64,000 bases of DNA. Origin: Budorcas taxicolor. Taxonomy: Eukaryota > Chordata > Mammalia > Artiodactyla > Bovidae. Below, in pieces: positions 55,295 through 64,000 of this stretch; position 1 is the first letter of the stretch, and the number at the start of each line of letters is the position of its first letter. Below the pieces are notes generated by a model. That model was given only the letters and a program-made list of their open reading frames with translations, did no database searches and was not told the DNA's origin. A program made the translations under genes and the position numbers. The stretch lies in contig NC_068921.1 in the NCBI RefSeq assembly GCF_023091745.1, forward strand, positions 11,922,001 to 11,986,000, read 5' to 3'.

Positions 55295-55962
55295 TTGCTG
55301 TTGTTGTTCAGTAGTTAAGTCATGTCTGACTCTTTGCGACCTCATGGACTGCAGCATGCCAGGCTCCTCTGTACTTCACTATCTCCTGGAGTTTGCTCAG
55401 ATGCAATGTCCATTGAGTCGGGGTGATGATATCTAAACATCTCATCCTCTGCTGCCCACTTCTCCTCCCACCTTCAATCTTTCCCAGCATCAGGGTCTTT
55501 TCCAATGAGTCAGTTCTTTGCATCAGGCAGCCAAAGCATTGAAGCTTCAGCTTTACCATCAGTCCTTCCAATGATTATTCAGGACTGATTTCCTTTAGGA
55601 TGGACTAGTTTGATCTCCTTGCTGTCCAAGGGACTCTCAAAGAGTCTTCAACACCACAATTGGAAATCATCAGTTCTTTGACGCTCAGTCTTCTTTATGG
55701 GCCAACTCTCACATCCATATATGACTACTGGAAAAACCACAGCTTTGACAATATGGACATTTGTCAGCAAAGTAATGCCTCTGCTTTTTAATATGCTATC
55801 TAGGTTTATCATAGCTTTTCTTCCAAGGAACAAGTGTCCTTTAATCTCATGGCTGCAGTCACCATCTGCAGTGATTTTGGAGCCCAAGAAATTAAAATCT
55901 GTCACTGTTCCCACTTTTCTCCCACCTATTTGCCATGAAGTAATGGGACTGGATGCCAGACT
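55295..55962 (-). mobile_element. BovB LINE, antisense, 5'-truncated
   Basis: gttgttgttcagtagttaag at the left is the reversed tail; the minus strand encodes DFNFLGSKITADGDCSHEIK and LFLGRKAMINLDS with breaks. It forms a long inverted pair with 54630-55063. Confidence 0.93.
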
Positions 55963-56179
55963 TTAGTAGTACTAAACTGAATACTCGTCAAATGGGACTA
56001 TTACTACACAAAAGTAGATAGCAACATTTTTCTGTGTGTTCTCTTTTTCAGGGTCTCCACGTGCTTTTGTTTCATCCTCTCCTTTCTCATCCCCTTGTCC
56101 AGCTCCTCTGTATTTGAAGTACCTTCTGGTACTCTCTCACTTGGATTTGGATTCTTCTCTGCCGCATTTAGTAGAGGTA

Positions 56180-56385
56180 TATGGTGTCTCAGATGGTAAA
56201 GAACCTGCCTGCGATGCTGGGGACCTGGGTCCGATCCCTGGGTCGGGAAGATCCCCTGGAGAAGGGAACGGCAACCCACTCCAGTATTCTTGCCTGGAGA
56301 ATGCCATGGACAGAGGAGCCTGGTGGGCTACAGTCCAAGGGGTTGCAAAGAGTCAGACACGACGAAGTGAGTAACACTTTCACAG
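56180..56385 (+). mobile_element. Bov-tA SINE
   Basis: ggtgtctcagatggtaaaga, gggtccgatccctgggtcgg, gagaatgccatggacagagg, gagtcagacacgacgaagtg. The first bases of the head are missing. Confidence 0.9.
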
Positions 56386-56576
56386 TTTTCTCAGTCCCTT
56401 CTCCACTTTTTCTCTCTCCTCCCTTATATCCACTAAATTTAGTTGCCTTATTATCACAGATGCTCCCTAATTTCTTTATCCTGTGGGGCAATTGTACTTA
56501 ACAGAACCAGATTCCTCACTGTCTATCCTGGGAATTAGAGAAGGGGTTCTACACTTGCACCCAAGCATGACTTACA

Positions 56577-56702
56577 ACTGGAGAAGTAAATGGTAACCCA
56601 CTCCAGTATTCTTGCCTAGACAATTCCAAGGATAGAGGCGACCGGCAGGCTACAGTTCCTGCAGTTGCAAGAGTCAGACACGACTTAGCGACCAAACCAC
56701 CA
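56577..56702 (+). mobile_element. Bov SINE, 5'-truncated
   Basis: actggagaagtaaatggtaa, cccactccagtattcttgcc, gcaagagtcagacacgactt. Confidence 0.82.
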
Positions 56703-58014
56703 CCACGACTTACAAGTCCTTCTGTGTGAATTGCTCTATTCATTTGCCCACTTACACAAAAATTGAGACAGGACTGGTGAGGTTTTCAGTGTGGGAACAA
56801 CAGGAACTCATTGGTTGGGAAGGAGAAGATGATGTGTATCTAATTATTTGGTTCCTTTCCCAAGTAAATATTTATTGTTTATATGAAATGTAAAATTAAA
56901 ACTGTATCTTAATTCTAACAAGATCTTGCATTATTGGATTCCTCCCACCTTTCTTTTGAGAAGTTTAAACTGTTTCCATTCCTAACATCATTTGTCCTTA
57001 CAACCTCTCTGAGAGGAAGGGGGAAGGGAGTCACCTATCACCAAAAGAACAGACTGACGCACGGCGAGGAGAAATCAATTGTTGGAGGTCTCCAGGGAAG
57101 CCGGCAGAAGGGCTGGGAGTGACACTTGTCATATCTACCTGCTGAGTACACGAGGGCCCGAAGCCTTGCAGGGTTTCCTGAGGGTGTGTCCGGAGGGACC
57201 TCAGTTTTTATCCCCATTGTTCTGGACTGTTTACTTGCAGGATGTTTAAGCCCAGCACATAATGTAATACCAGATGTCCTGCGTGGGAGGAATTTCGGAA
57301 CTCATGGACGCTGGAGAGTGTGCTTTATTTGAACTGTGCCCAGCTCCTTCCATGGAGCCCAACAGCTTAAATCTGCCTCCCAGACCATGACTCTCACCCT
57401 CAATCCCAAAGGAGATCTTCCTGGTTCTTTGGTACTTGTCACTTTGAGCTGAAGAACCCAGGTGGATGTCTAGGGAAAGAGTCATGAGGTTTCTTCTCAT
57501 GTTCTAGACGATTCCAATCAGAGTGGCCCCACATGGTTCCAGAATGAAAGCTACAGGCTCATGGGCCTGGATCTCAAGGCCTCTACCCACTGACAGTCAA
57601 CCCCACTCCCCACTGGCCCCAGCTGGTATGGATATGGCCGGCTCTCGCCACAGTCACTCTGCTTATCCTGGCTTGCTCACTTAGCTTTCCCTTCCTGGAA
57701 GGTCCGAATACCGGCTGTGTTCAGGCCTCACCTCACATCAGCCCAGTGACTCTTCCCTTCTCTGTATGGCTAGAGGGCACAGCCTCTGTATCACGTGACT
57801 TCAGCACTTAAACAGGGTGTGTGTGAAAGTATGTGTGTGTGTGTGTGTGTGTACACTAGTCCTGTCTCCACATAAATCTACAAGATTCCTGAGGGGCAGG
57901 AAGGGACCATCGTGGAATGTTATCTCAATTTGCTATGTGGCCTGGGAATAGATGTGGATGGAATGATCTGACTTTAGTTTCTCCAGAGGGAAATACCTTT
58001 GGTTTTACTTTTTT
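56703..58014. other. VWA8 intron, nothing recognised
   Basis: No exon; a (GT)n run at 57829-57852. The 68-residue plus-strand frame at 57126-57332 has no recognisable domain. Confidence 0.4.
57829..57852. repeat. (GT)n microsatellite
   Basis: About 11 GT units preceded by a short gtgtgtgaaagt interruption. Confidence 0.9.
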
Positions 58015-58212
58015 AAAAAGATTTATTTATTTTTTTGATGTGAACTGTTTTTTAAAGTTTTCATTGAATTTGTGACAATATTGCTTCTGTTTTCTATGCT
58101 TTGGCTTTTTAGCCTTGAGGCATGAGGGATCGTAGCTCCCTAACCAGGGATCAACCGGCACTCCCTGCATTGGAAGGTGAAGCCTTAAGCACTGGACTAC
58201 CCAGGGAAGCCC
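58015..58212 (-). mobile_element. CHR-2-like SINE, antisense
   Basis: aaagatttatttattttttt at the left, ggatcgtagctccctaacca, gggatcaaccggcactccct and ggactacccagggaagcccc at the right. Confidence 0.82.
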
Positions 58213-58460
58213 CTGGTTTTACCTTCTAAAGTGCTCAGTTCTTCCTCTATACCGTTATATGCAATTAATACATTTAAAAGGGCCTGAGCCGAAAGAGCCG
58301 GAGATTATGTTCACTCAGCTGTCTCCAATGGGGGGTGAGGTGGCTACGGGTTGCAGTTTGTGGTCTAAGTGGCTGCATGAAGTGGAGAATCACAGAACCT
58401 GGGTCTGCTCAGGGTTTGCCATGACGTTTCCCCGCTCCGGACGCAGGGGGGACCACCCAC

Positions 58461-58617
58461 CTCTGTTGAAACGCTCTCTGGCCCATCTCTCTCGCAGCTC
58501 TCTTCACCTCCTCAGGAACAGCGTCTTTCTCAGCCTGAGAGACCTGGTAGACTGTGTGGCCTGCGTCCAGCCGGTAAGGACCTCCCTTGCCGCCCAGGCC
58601 TGCGGTGTCTCTTCCAC
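58461..58617 (-). CDS. VWA8: VWA8 seventh-last exon
   Basis: 157 nt: two bases completing a glycine codon, 51 codons, then two bases of an arginine codon. It begins GRDTAGLGGKGGPYRLDAGH and ends KRAAREMGQRAFQQ plus AG. The acceptor is ttcctcccag and the donor gtgggt. The glycine-rich start and the helical KDAVPEEVKRAAREMG part match remembered VWA8. The opposite strand also stays open for 133 residues (58259-58660); that frame is a shadow. Confidence 0.97.
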
Positions 58618-58711
58618 CTGGGAGGAAACCATGAAAGTCCAGGTGACTAGTCTGATCTAGAGCACAAAAGAGCAGGGCTGTAAGGCAGTCCCATGAAGTA
58701 TATTAATTATA

Positions 58712-58932
58712 CCTGCGTGCTGTGCTAAGTCCCTTAAGTTGTGTCCGACTCTTTGAGACACCATGGATTGTAGTTTGCCAGGCTCCTCTGTCCATGGGAT
58801 TTCCCAGGCAAGAATACTGGAGTGGGTTGCCATGCCCTTCTCCAGGGGATCTTCCCCACCCAGGGAACAAAACTGTGTCTCCCACGGCTCCTGTATTGCA
58901 GGCACAGTCTTTATCGCTGAGCCAGTGGGAAA
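58712..58932 (-). mobile_element. Bov-tA SINE, antisense
   Basis: gtcccttaagttgtgtccga, ccatgggatttcccaggcaa, gggaacaaaactgtgtctcc and tatcgctgagccagtgggaa. Its near edge lies about 95 bp upstream of the acceptor of the VWA8 exon in transcript order. Confidence 0.88.
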
Positions 58933-59227
58933 ACTAGTAATTATTCAGATGACTTTCTTCTGGAAACACAAGGTGTCCCCCAGTTTAGGATACTCTTCTT
59001 CTCCATCCAGCGAATTCCAACCCATATTTCAAGGCTCAGTCCAAAATCCATGACCCCTCACCTGATGACAGCCACACAGGGATCAATACGCTTATGCCCT
59101 GTTTGTTATTCCTTAAATTTTTTCTTTTCTTACCACCTATAGGATGAATGGGATTATATTTTATATTTCTTTGTAGCTCTGTACCTATAAGAGTACAAGC
59201 TTAAACACCATAAATACTTGGTGTGTG

Positions 59228-59425
59228 CGTGCGTGCAGTCGCTTCAATCATATCCAACTCGTTGCGACAGGCTCCTCTGTCCACGGGGATTCTCCAGGCA
59301 AGAGTACTGGAGTGGGTTACCATGCCCTCCTCCAGCAGATCTTCCCAACCCAGGCTGAACTCGTGTCTCCTGTGGCTCCTGCCTTGCAGGCCGATTCTTT
59401 ACCTCTCAGCCACTGGGGAAGCCCC
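59228..59425 (-). mobile_element. Bov-tA SINE, antisense, with TSD
   Basis: gcgtgcagtcgcttcaatca at the left, gcaggccgattctttacctc and agccactggggaagccc at the right. aaatacttggtgtgt before and aaatactttgtgtgt after form a 15-bp duplication with one mismatch. Confidence 0.9.
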
Positions 59426-59727
59426 AAATACTTTGTGTGTAAATATATGTTAATTAAATGAACAACACTCCTCTTTCTTCACAGTAACCTGATTTTTCAT
59501 TAAAATCAAAGAAAGATGGTTAGGCTATGGGTATTGCTTCTTCTGCTTTGCAAGTGGTAAAAATAAAGCACAGAGAAGTTAAGTGACAGACATGTGAACT
59601 CATATCAGTGGCTGAGCCAGATGAGAAGTCAGCTATTATACTTTGACTTTTAGCTTAGAGTAACATACCATAGATAAATACTGTCAGCTTCAGGACAGTT
59701 TTAAAATACAAACCCAAGTTTACACAC

Positions 59728-59857
59728 TTGTTGGAGAAGGAAATGGCAATCCACTCCCGTATTCTTGCCTGGAGAATCCCTTGGACAGAGGAGCCTGGTG
59801 GGCTACAGTTCATGGGGTCGCAAGGAGTTGGACGTGACTAAACAACTAACACTTTAC
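59728..59857 (+). mobile_element. Bov SINE, 5'-truncated
   Basis: ttggagaaggaaatggcaat, gagaatcccttggacagagg, gcaaggagttggacgtgact. Confidence 0.85.
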
Positions 59858-61070
59858 ATGGCTGTAAATGTGCATTATGTAATACTGTATGTTGTAGGTA
59901 TAAATTCAATGCCTAGAAGACTAGGTAGGTAATATTATAAGAAGTGGTGAGAACTTGGCTAACTAGAGAGGACTTGCCTTGTCTAAATATCTTCAAATTC
60001 AAATCATCTTAAAACATGACATGGACCGCCAAAATACATATATCGGCTAGATTTGGGCCCTGGGTTATCAGTTTATTACCCCAGCTTTATAATGATTAAA
60101 ATATTGGCAATTAGTTTCTTTTGTTCCTTTACACATAAGTTGGGACTTAGAAGAGATCCTAATATTGGAGGGGTAGCATAATATTGTCCATTATAGTCAA
60201 GTATTGATTAGTATAGTATACTAATAGTATTAATAGGAACGCTAGCGTTATACAGTACAGTACTGTATAGGCAAGTCAGACTGCCTGAGTTTGAATCCTG
60301 GTTCCAACGTACTAGTCACGTGTCCTTGAGGGAAGTTCGCTAACTTCTCTGTGTCTCAGTCACACTCAGCACAGCGACTGGCACAAAATGAGAGCTCTAA
60401 AAGGGACTTGTCTCACTATCACTATGTAGACAACTTCCAGTGCACAGAGTGAGCCCATTTCTAAGTTTCATAAAGTGGAAATTTTGAAAGTCTTTAGGCT
60501 TTGGATAAATTATGCTATGTTTTCCTTTTCTCCCTTGAAGCCTTAATTGGTGTAATAAGTTCAAAGTAAGAACTCAGCATGCTCTGCTTCCCTTATCAAA
60601 GTCCAGGTAGGTCATTTCCTTTTGGGAAATACCATGAGAACAGCCCATTAATTACAGTATTTTTATCCTTTGATTCCAGCTCATCTTATTTCTTTTTTAT
60701 TTAGAAATTGCTGGTGGAAAATTCCACCTTGGATGTGTGTGACCCCTGGCTGTCGCTTATGGATGGTCAATGGGCGGAGAGGACTATGGTCATGAGATTC
60801 AGGGGTGGAAATGCTGTCCTGAGACCTGACTCCCTTTCTACCGGAGGTGCTCCTTATTTATGGGTAGGTCATAAATGAGAACTTAAAACTTCCCAGGTGC
60901 TGAGATGAGATTGTTTCTGGTGAAAGCAGGGAATGACCTACAACCATCTACAGGCTGGTGTGAGTGACAGTCAGTCCCTTGGCAAAGTCAGATGGGGGTG
61001 GAGAAGACGTGAGGGTGGAATTCTTCACAACCTGCACTTCCAAGAAGCCTTTAATTTGAACTTGTGACTC
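59858..61070. other. VWA8 intron with a probable MIR piece
   Basis: cagactgcctgagtttgaat..ctgtgtctcagtcacactcag (60272-60370) matches the MIR core. The rest is unrecognised. Confidence 0.45.
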
Positions 61071-61272
61071 CAGAGTGTGAGCTCAGCTGCGTGAGACTCT
61101 TTGCGACCCCACGGACTGTAGCCTGGCAGGCTCCTCTGTCTATGGAATTTTCCAGGAAAGAATACTGGAGGGGGTCGGCATGCCCTTCTCCAGGGAATCT
61201 TCCCGACCCAGAGATTGAACCTATGTCTCTTGTATCTCCTGCACTGGCAGGCAGGTTCTTTACCACTAGTGC
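61071..61272 (-). mobile_element. Bov-tA SINE, antisense
   Basis: gtgagctcagctgcgtgaga, ggaattttccaggaaagaat, gagattgaacctatgtctct and gcaggcaggttctttaccac. The tail start is diverged. Confidence 0.88.
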
Positions 61273-62585
61273 CAAAATGATCTCAAGGTATAATACTGAA
61301 ACTAACCCTGGATATGCTAAATCTGTGAAGATACGGGGGAGAGAGACAGGGAGGGGGCTTTGATGGTGAAAAAGGAATCAAATGACTCATGTAATCAAAT
61401 GATCACCTTCAGTGCAGAGAATTCTGAGGCAGAGAGGGACAAAGAGAAAAAGAATTTGTAGCGGAAGAGCCTTGACAGACTGACAACTCAGCTGGGAAGT
61501 AAAAGCAGGGTCATCAGTCCGGACAGATATACGAGCTGTTAGATGCGAGCTGAATAACAAGTGAGCACCTCCACTCCAGAGTAAGTAGCCTATGGCTGGG
61601 AAGCCTGCATCTGGCCAGCGCGTCCCACAGTGCATTCCACAGGGATTAAATCCTGCTGGCTTGACACTAACTTCCAGATCAAAGGCCATTTCTAAAAATA
61701 TCCTTCCTTTCAAGCTGATGCTTGATGAATAAACAGAGCAGGAGAGGGGTCCACGGGCCTGCTGGATAGCACATTGTCCCCGGACGGTAACCCATTTCCT
61801 CCCGAGGCTGTCAAGGCCAAGGAGCACAGACTGTCCCCAGCGAAGACAGAGAACGGAGCTCGTGCTGGCACGGCTCACGGCCGCGATAAGATCAGACGGT
61901 GCGCACACAGTCTGGCCCTATTCCTGCGGCCCCACAGCTGTGTCGCTCCAGCTGCCGCAGAGGAAAGAGGAAGGCCGTGGTCTTGGCTGGGAACAATGCT
62001 CTCGACAGGCAGCCAAGAGGAAGGGACAGACCCCAGTCATCGGCTCAGACCATAACCATCTCTCTTATCTCAGAACCCCGCAGCCTCGACGTACTCTCTT
62101 CTGAGATGTGGAAGACAAGGACCATGTCTTTTCAAAGTCAGCTGGTCCAGAAAGAATTTACTGTCGATTTCTGGAATGGTCCCAAGGACAGGGAATTTAA
62201 AAGAGGGGATTAACGCTTTTAATGAATGCGTTTTTCATGCCAGGTCTTGAGCTCAGCACTTTGCAGTCATAATCTTACTGAATCCTCACCACAATCTTGG
62301 GAGGCAGTTCATAGTAGACCCCTTTGATCAATGAGGACCAGAACAGTCTGAGGTCAGGGGGTTGCTGCCTCTGACTGTCTGCTGAGTCTGCGGGGCTCCA
62401 AATGCCAGGGCTTTTCGTGTCTCAAAATCATGCTGCGTCAGAGGGCAGAAGCACACTCCAGCTGACTAATGGGGTTGGAGGAGAAGGCAAACGGATTCCT
62501 GAGCCTTCTTGGGGCTGGTGGGCTGTCCACATGGGCTCACGGAGTCTCTGGAAGCCTGACCCAGGAAAGTGCCCATGCTACCAAC
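61273..62585. other. VWA8 intron, unique; long open frames without content
   Basis: The minus-strand frame at 61387-61908 is open for 173 residues, the longest non-repeat frame here, but it shows no domain or repeat pattern and is flanked by no good splice phase with VWA8. GC-richer than its surroundings at 61780-62060. Confidence 0.4.
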
Positions 62586-62694
62586 CTGTGCCGCCAGCCC
62601 AGGTGTTACCACCCACATGTGGCATGTTGTCTGGGTCCTCCTTCCCATGTTTGGGGGAACTCACGTCTTCACCGCTCGCTCTTTCGATTGTTAT
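62586..62694 (-). CDS. VWA8: VWA8 eighth-last exon
   Basis: 109 nt: 36 codons plus one base of a glycine codon, starting in phase 0. It begins ITIERASGEDVSSPKHGKED and ends HVGGNTWAGGT plus G. The acceptor is cttcattttcag. The donor gttggt is weak at the +3 to +6 positions, but the frame joins correctly to the exon at 58461. The HVGGNTWAGGTGG junction is characteristic of VWA8 as remembered. Confidence 0.95.
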
Positions 62695-62954
62695 CTGAAA
62701 ATGAAGAAATAAGATATTATCATTCTCCGTGACCAAGGCCAGGACCTGCAGGACAGAAAGAAAGGACTGTTTATCCCTAAGTCCTTAAGGTAGCTCATAA
62801 CCTGATAGATACTGTTGATAGATGCTCATGATAGATGCTGTTCGTGTCTGGCAAAATTTCACCAGATTTTACATCCACTGGGTTGGGAAGGAAACAAATT
62901 TAATTATAAAAAGTATTCTTTACAAAAGAAAAAAAAGGAGTTAGACTGGATCAT

Positions 62955-63150
62955 GGGGCTTCCCAGGAGGCGCTAGTGGTAAAGAACCCGCCAGTCAGTG
63001 CAAGAGATGCAAGAGACAAGGGTTCAGTCCCTGAGTTGGGACGATCTCCTGGAGAAGGGAATGGCAATTCACTCCAATATTCTTGTCTGGAGAATTCCAT
63101 GGACTGAAGAGCCTAGCGGACTATAGTCCACCTGGTCCAGCTGAGTCACG
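62955..63150 (+). mobile_element. Bov-tA SINE
   Basis: ggggcttcccaggaggcgct, gggttcagtccctgagttgg, gagaattccatggactgaag. The tail is degraded (ccagctgagtcacggcag). Confidence 0.85.
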
Positions 63151-63997
63151 GCAGATAAACATTCATCTATTTGATTTTCAAAGAAATCCCATTCCTCAGA
63201 AAAAGGCTACTTTATATGAAATATATGAAAAAAGAAACCCAGGAAATATACCTTTGTGTGCTTCACTGATATACGTTATGTGCACAGAGACTAAAAACTG
63301 CTTATTTTCTGGGCCCACTCTCATTACGGTATTTTAGCTCTCCTAGTTCATCTGTATTTTAAAACTGGACTTACTGTTCCTGCATATCAAACAGAACAAG
63401 CGGCACTTTAGCCTTTCTCTTTGAGAGCCTACAGCTCATTCATTGGTCCCTAATTTAATTCAGCACAGATTCACCAAAAGTACTGATAACCACACTGGAA
63501 TTCCATCCTAGCAGTCAGCTCAGTAGATATTACTCCATAATAAAAAGCATCTGAAGCAGTCACATTCATGCACCCTATGAGCCTGCTCCCAAATACGATT
63601 TTCAGGGCAGAGCAGATCAACTGTTTGTTCAAACAAGCCTTAATGGGAAATGTATTGGCAAGGAATCATCTGAAGTACCGTGAGGCCTGCAAAAGCCAGG
63701 GAGGACTGGTCACTGCCCTCGAATTGCTCACGGTGGAGCAGGGGAGCTTGGAAATGGACCTGGAGCATGACGCCAGGTCAGTCTTGAGAGCTGACCCGTG
63801 CCTTCTTAGTGAGTGGACTTTTCATTCTGGATGTTAGGATAAACAAAGGTAGGTAGGTAATCTAAGGCCTTTGCAAATAAAATGGCTATCAAGAATGAAT
63901 TCAACATAATTTCGACTGTGTTATATCCAGACTCGTTCATTTCAAATGTTATGACATTGTAACAAGGTTTCAATTAAGTGGACCTTTCTGCCCTTAC
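63151..63997. other. VWA8 intron, nothing recognised
   Basis: No exon or young repeat seen. The plus-strand frame at 63568-63837 shows no domain. Confidence 0.4.
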
Positions 63998-64000
63998 CAG
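63998..64000 (-). CDS. VWA8: Possible end of the next upstream VWA8 exon (partial)
   Basis: The minus strand at the very end of the window reads CTG followed by the strong donor gtaaggg (63991-63997). A complete final codon would fit the phase-0 start of the exon at 62694. Only three exon bases are in view, so this is a suggestion. Confidence 0.3.

Larger units (their letters stand above)
6695..64000 (-). other. VWA8: VWA8 gene, 3' part (minus strand)
   Basis: VWA8 encodes a large protein (about 1905 residues in human) with dynein-like AAA+ ATPase modules and a C-terminal VWA domain; it is reported in mitochondria. Eight coding exons in the window join in phase to 1107 nt: 368 residues and a stop, roughly the last fifth of the protein. 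The peptides match remembered mammalian VWA8 closely. In this 368-residue segment the VWA domain runs from about residue 176 to the end. Its MIDAS residues include DVSGS (183-187), a threonine in SGDHT (268) and an aspartate in VLSDAN (294). The gene continues past the right edge; promoter, targeting peptide and ATPase modules are not here. Confidence 0.95.

Noticed and set aside
58259..58660. 133-residue plus-strand open frame
   Set aside because: It overlaps the VWA8 exon at 58461-58617 on the opposite strand; it is a shadow of the real coding strand.
1..64000. CRISPR array, operon, phage or bacterial gene cluster
   Set aside because: No regularly spaced direct repeats with unique spacers, no ribosome binding sites and no bacterial genes. 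Repeats here are dispersed mammalian SINEs and LINEs.

Overview
The window is vertebrate nuclear DNA from a ruminant, most probably a bovid (cattle, sheep, goat or a relative). It is full of repeats found only in ruminants: tRNA-headed Bov-tA SINEs, dimeric Bov-A2 elements with an agc-rich tail, and truncated BovB (RTE-type) LINEs ending in actgaactgaac. It also has the wider cetartiodactyl CHR SINEs, L1 3' ends and a few older MIR, L1M and LTR relics. No operon, CRISPR array, phage or bacterial gene is visible, and almost all open frames are chance frames or pieces of repeats.

One protein-coding gene is supported: the 3' part of VWA8 (von Willebrand factor A domain-containing protein 8, a mitochondrial AAA+ ATPase), read on the minus strand. 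Eight coding exons were found by translation and splice sites: 62586-62694, 58461-58617, 49326-49434, 33877-34002, 31207-31365, 12371-12469, 11113-11351 and 7362-7470. All phases agree, the total is 1107 nt, and they encode the C-terminal 368 residues plus a stop. The last four exons carry the VWA domain with the MIDAS motif DVSGS. The promoter, the N-terminal targeting sequence and the ATPase modules lie beyond the right edge. A donor-like site at 63996-64000 suggests one more exon starts exactly at the window end.

Layout: 1-6.7 kb is intergenic DNA downstream of VWA8, with a short mariner hairpin (1643-1695), a small CpG-rich patch (about 3.96-4.27 kb) and an L1 end with a nested BovB piece (5.89-6.47 kb). 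From 6.7 to 7.47 kb lie the putative 3'UTR and last exon. From 7.47 to 64 kb the sequence is VWA8 introns with exons embedded; the introns are about 3.6, 1.0, 18.7, 2.5, 15.3, 9.0 and 4.0 kb. They hold dozens of SINEs and LINEs in both orientations, many with clear target-site duplications and several nested.

No undescribed multi-gene system is present. The observations most worth checking are the mariner hairpin resembling the ruminant miR-2284/2285 precursors, a palindromic RFX-type X-box beside the last VWA8 exon, an L1 with a twin-priming inversion, a composite two-headed SINE with the same junction at two loci, inverted SINE and BovB pairs, and a perfect 13-bp palindrome next to a small tandem repeat. 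Repeat names come from remembered consensus sequences, not from a database search.
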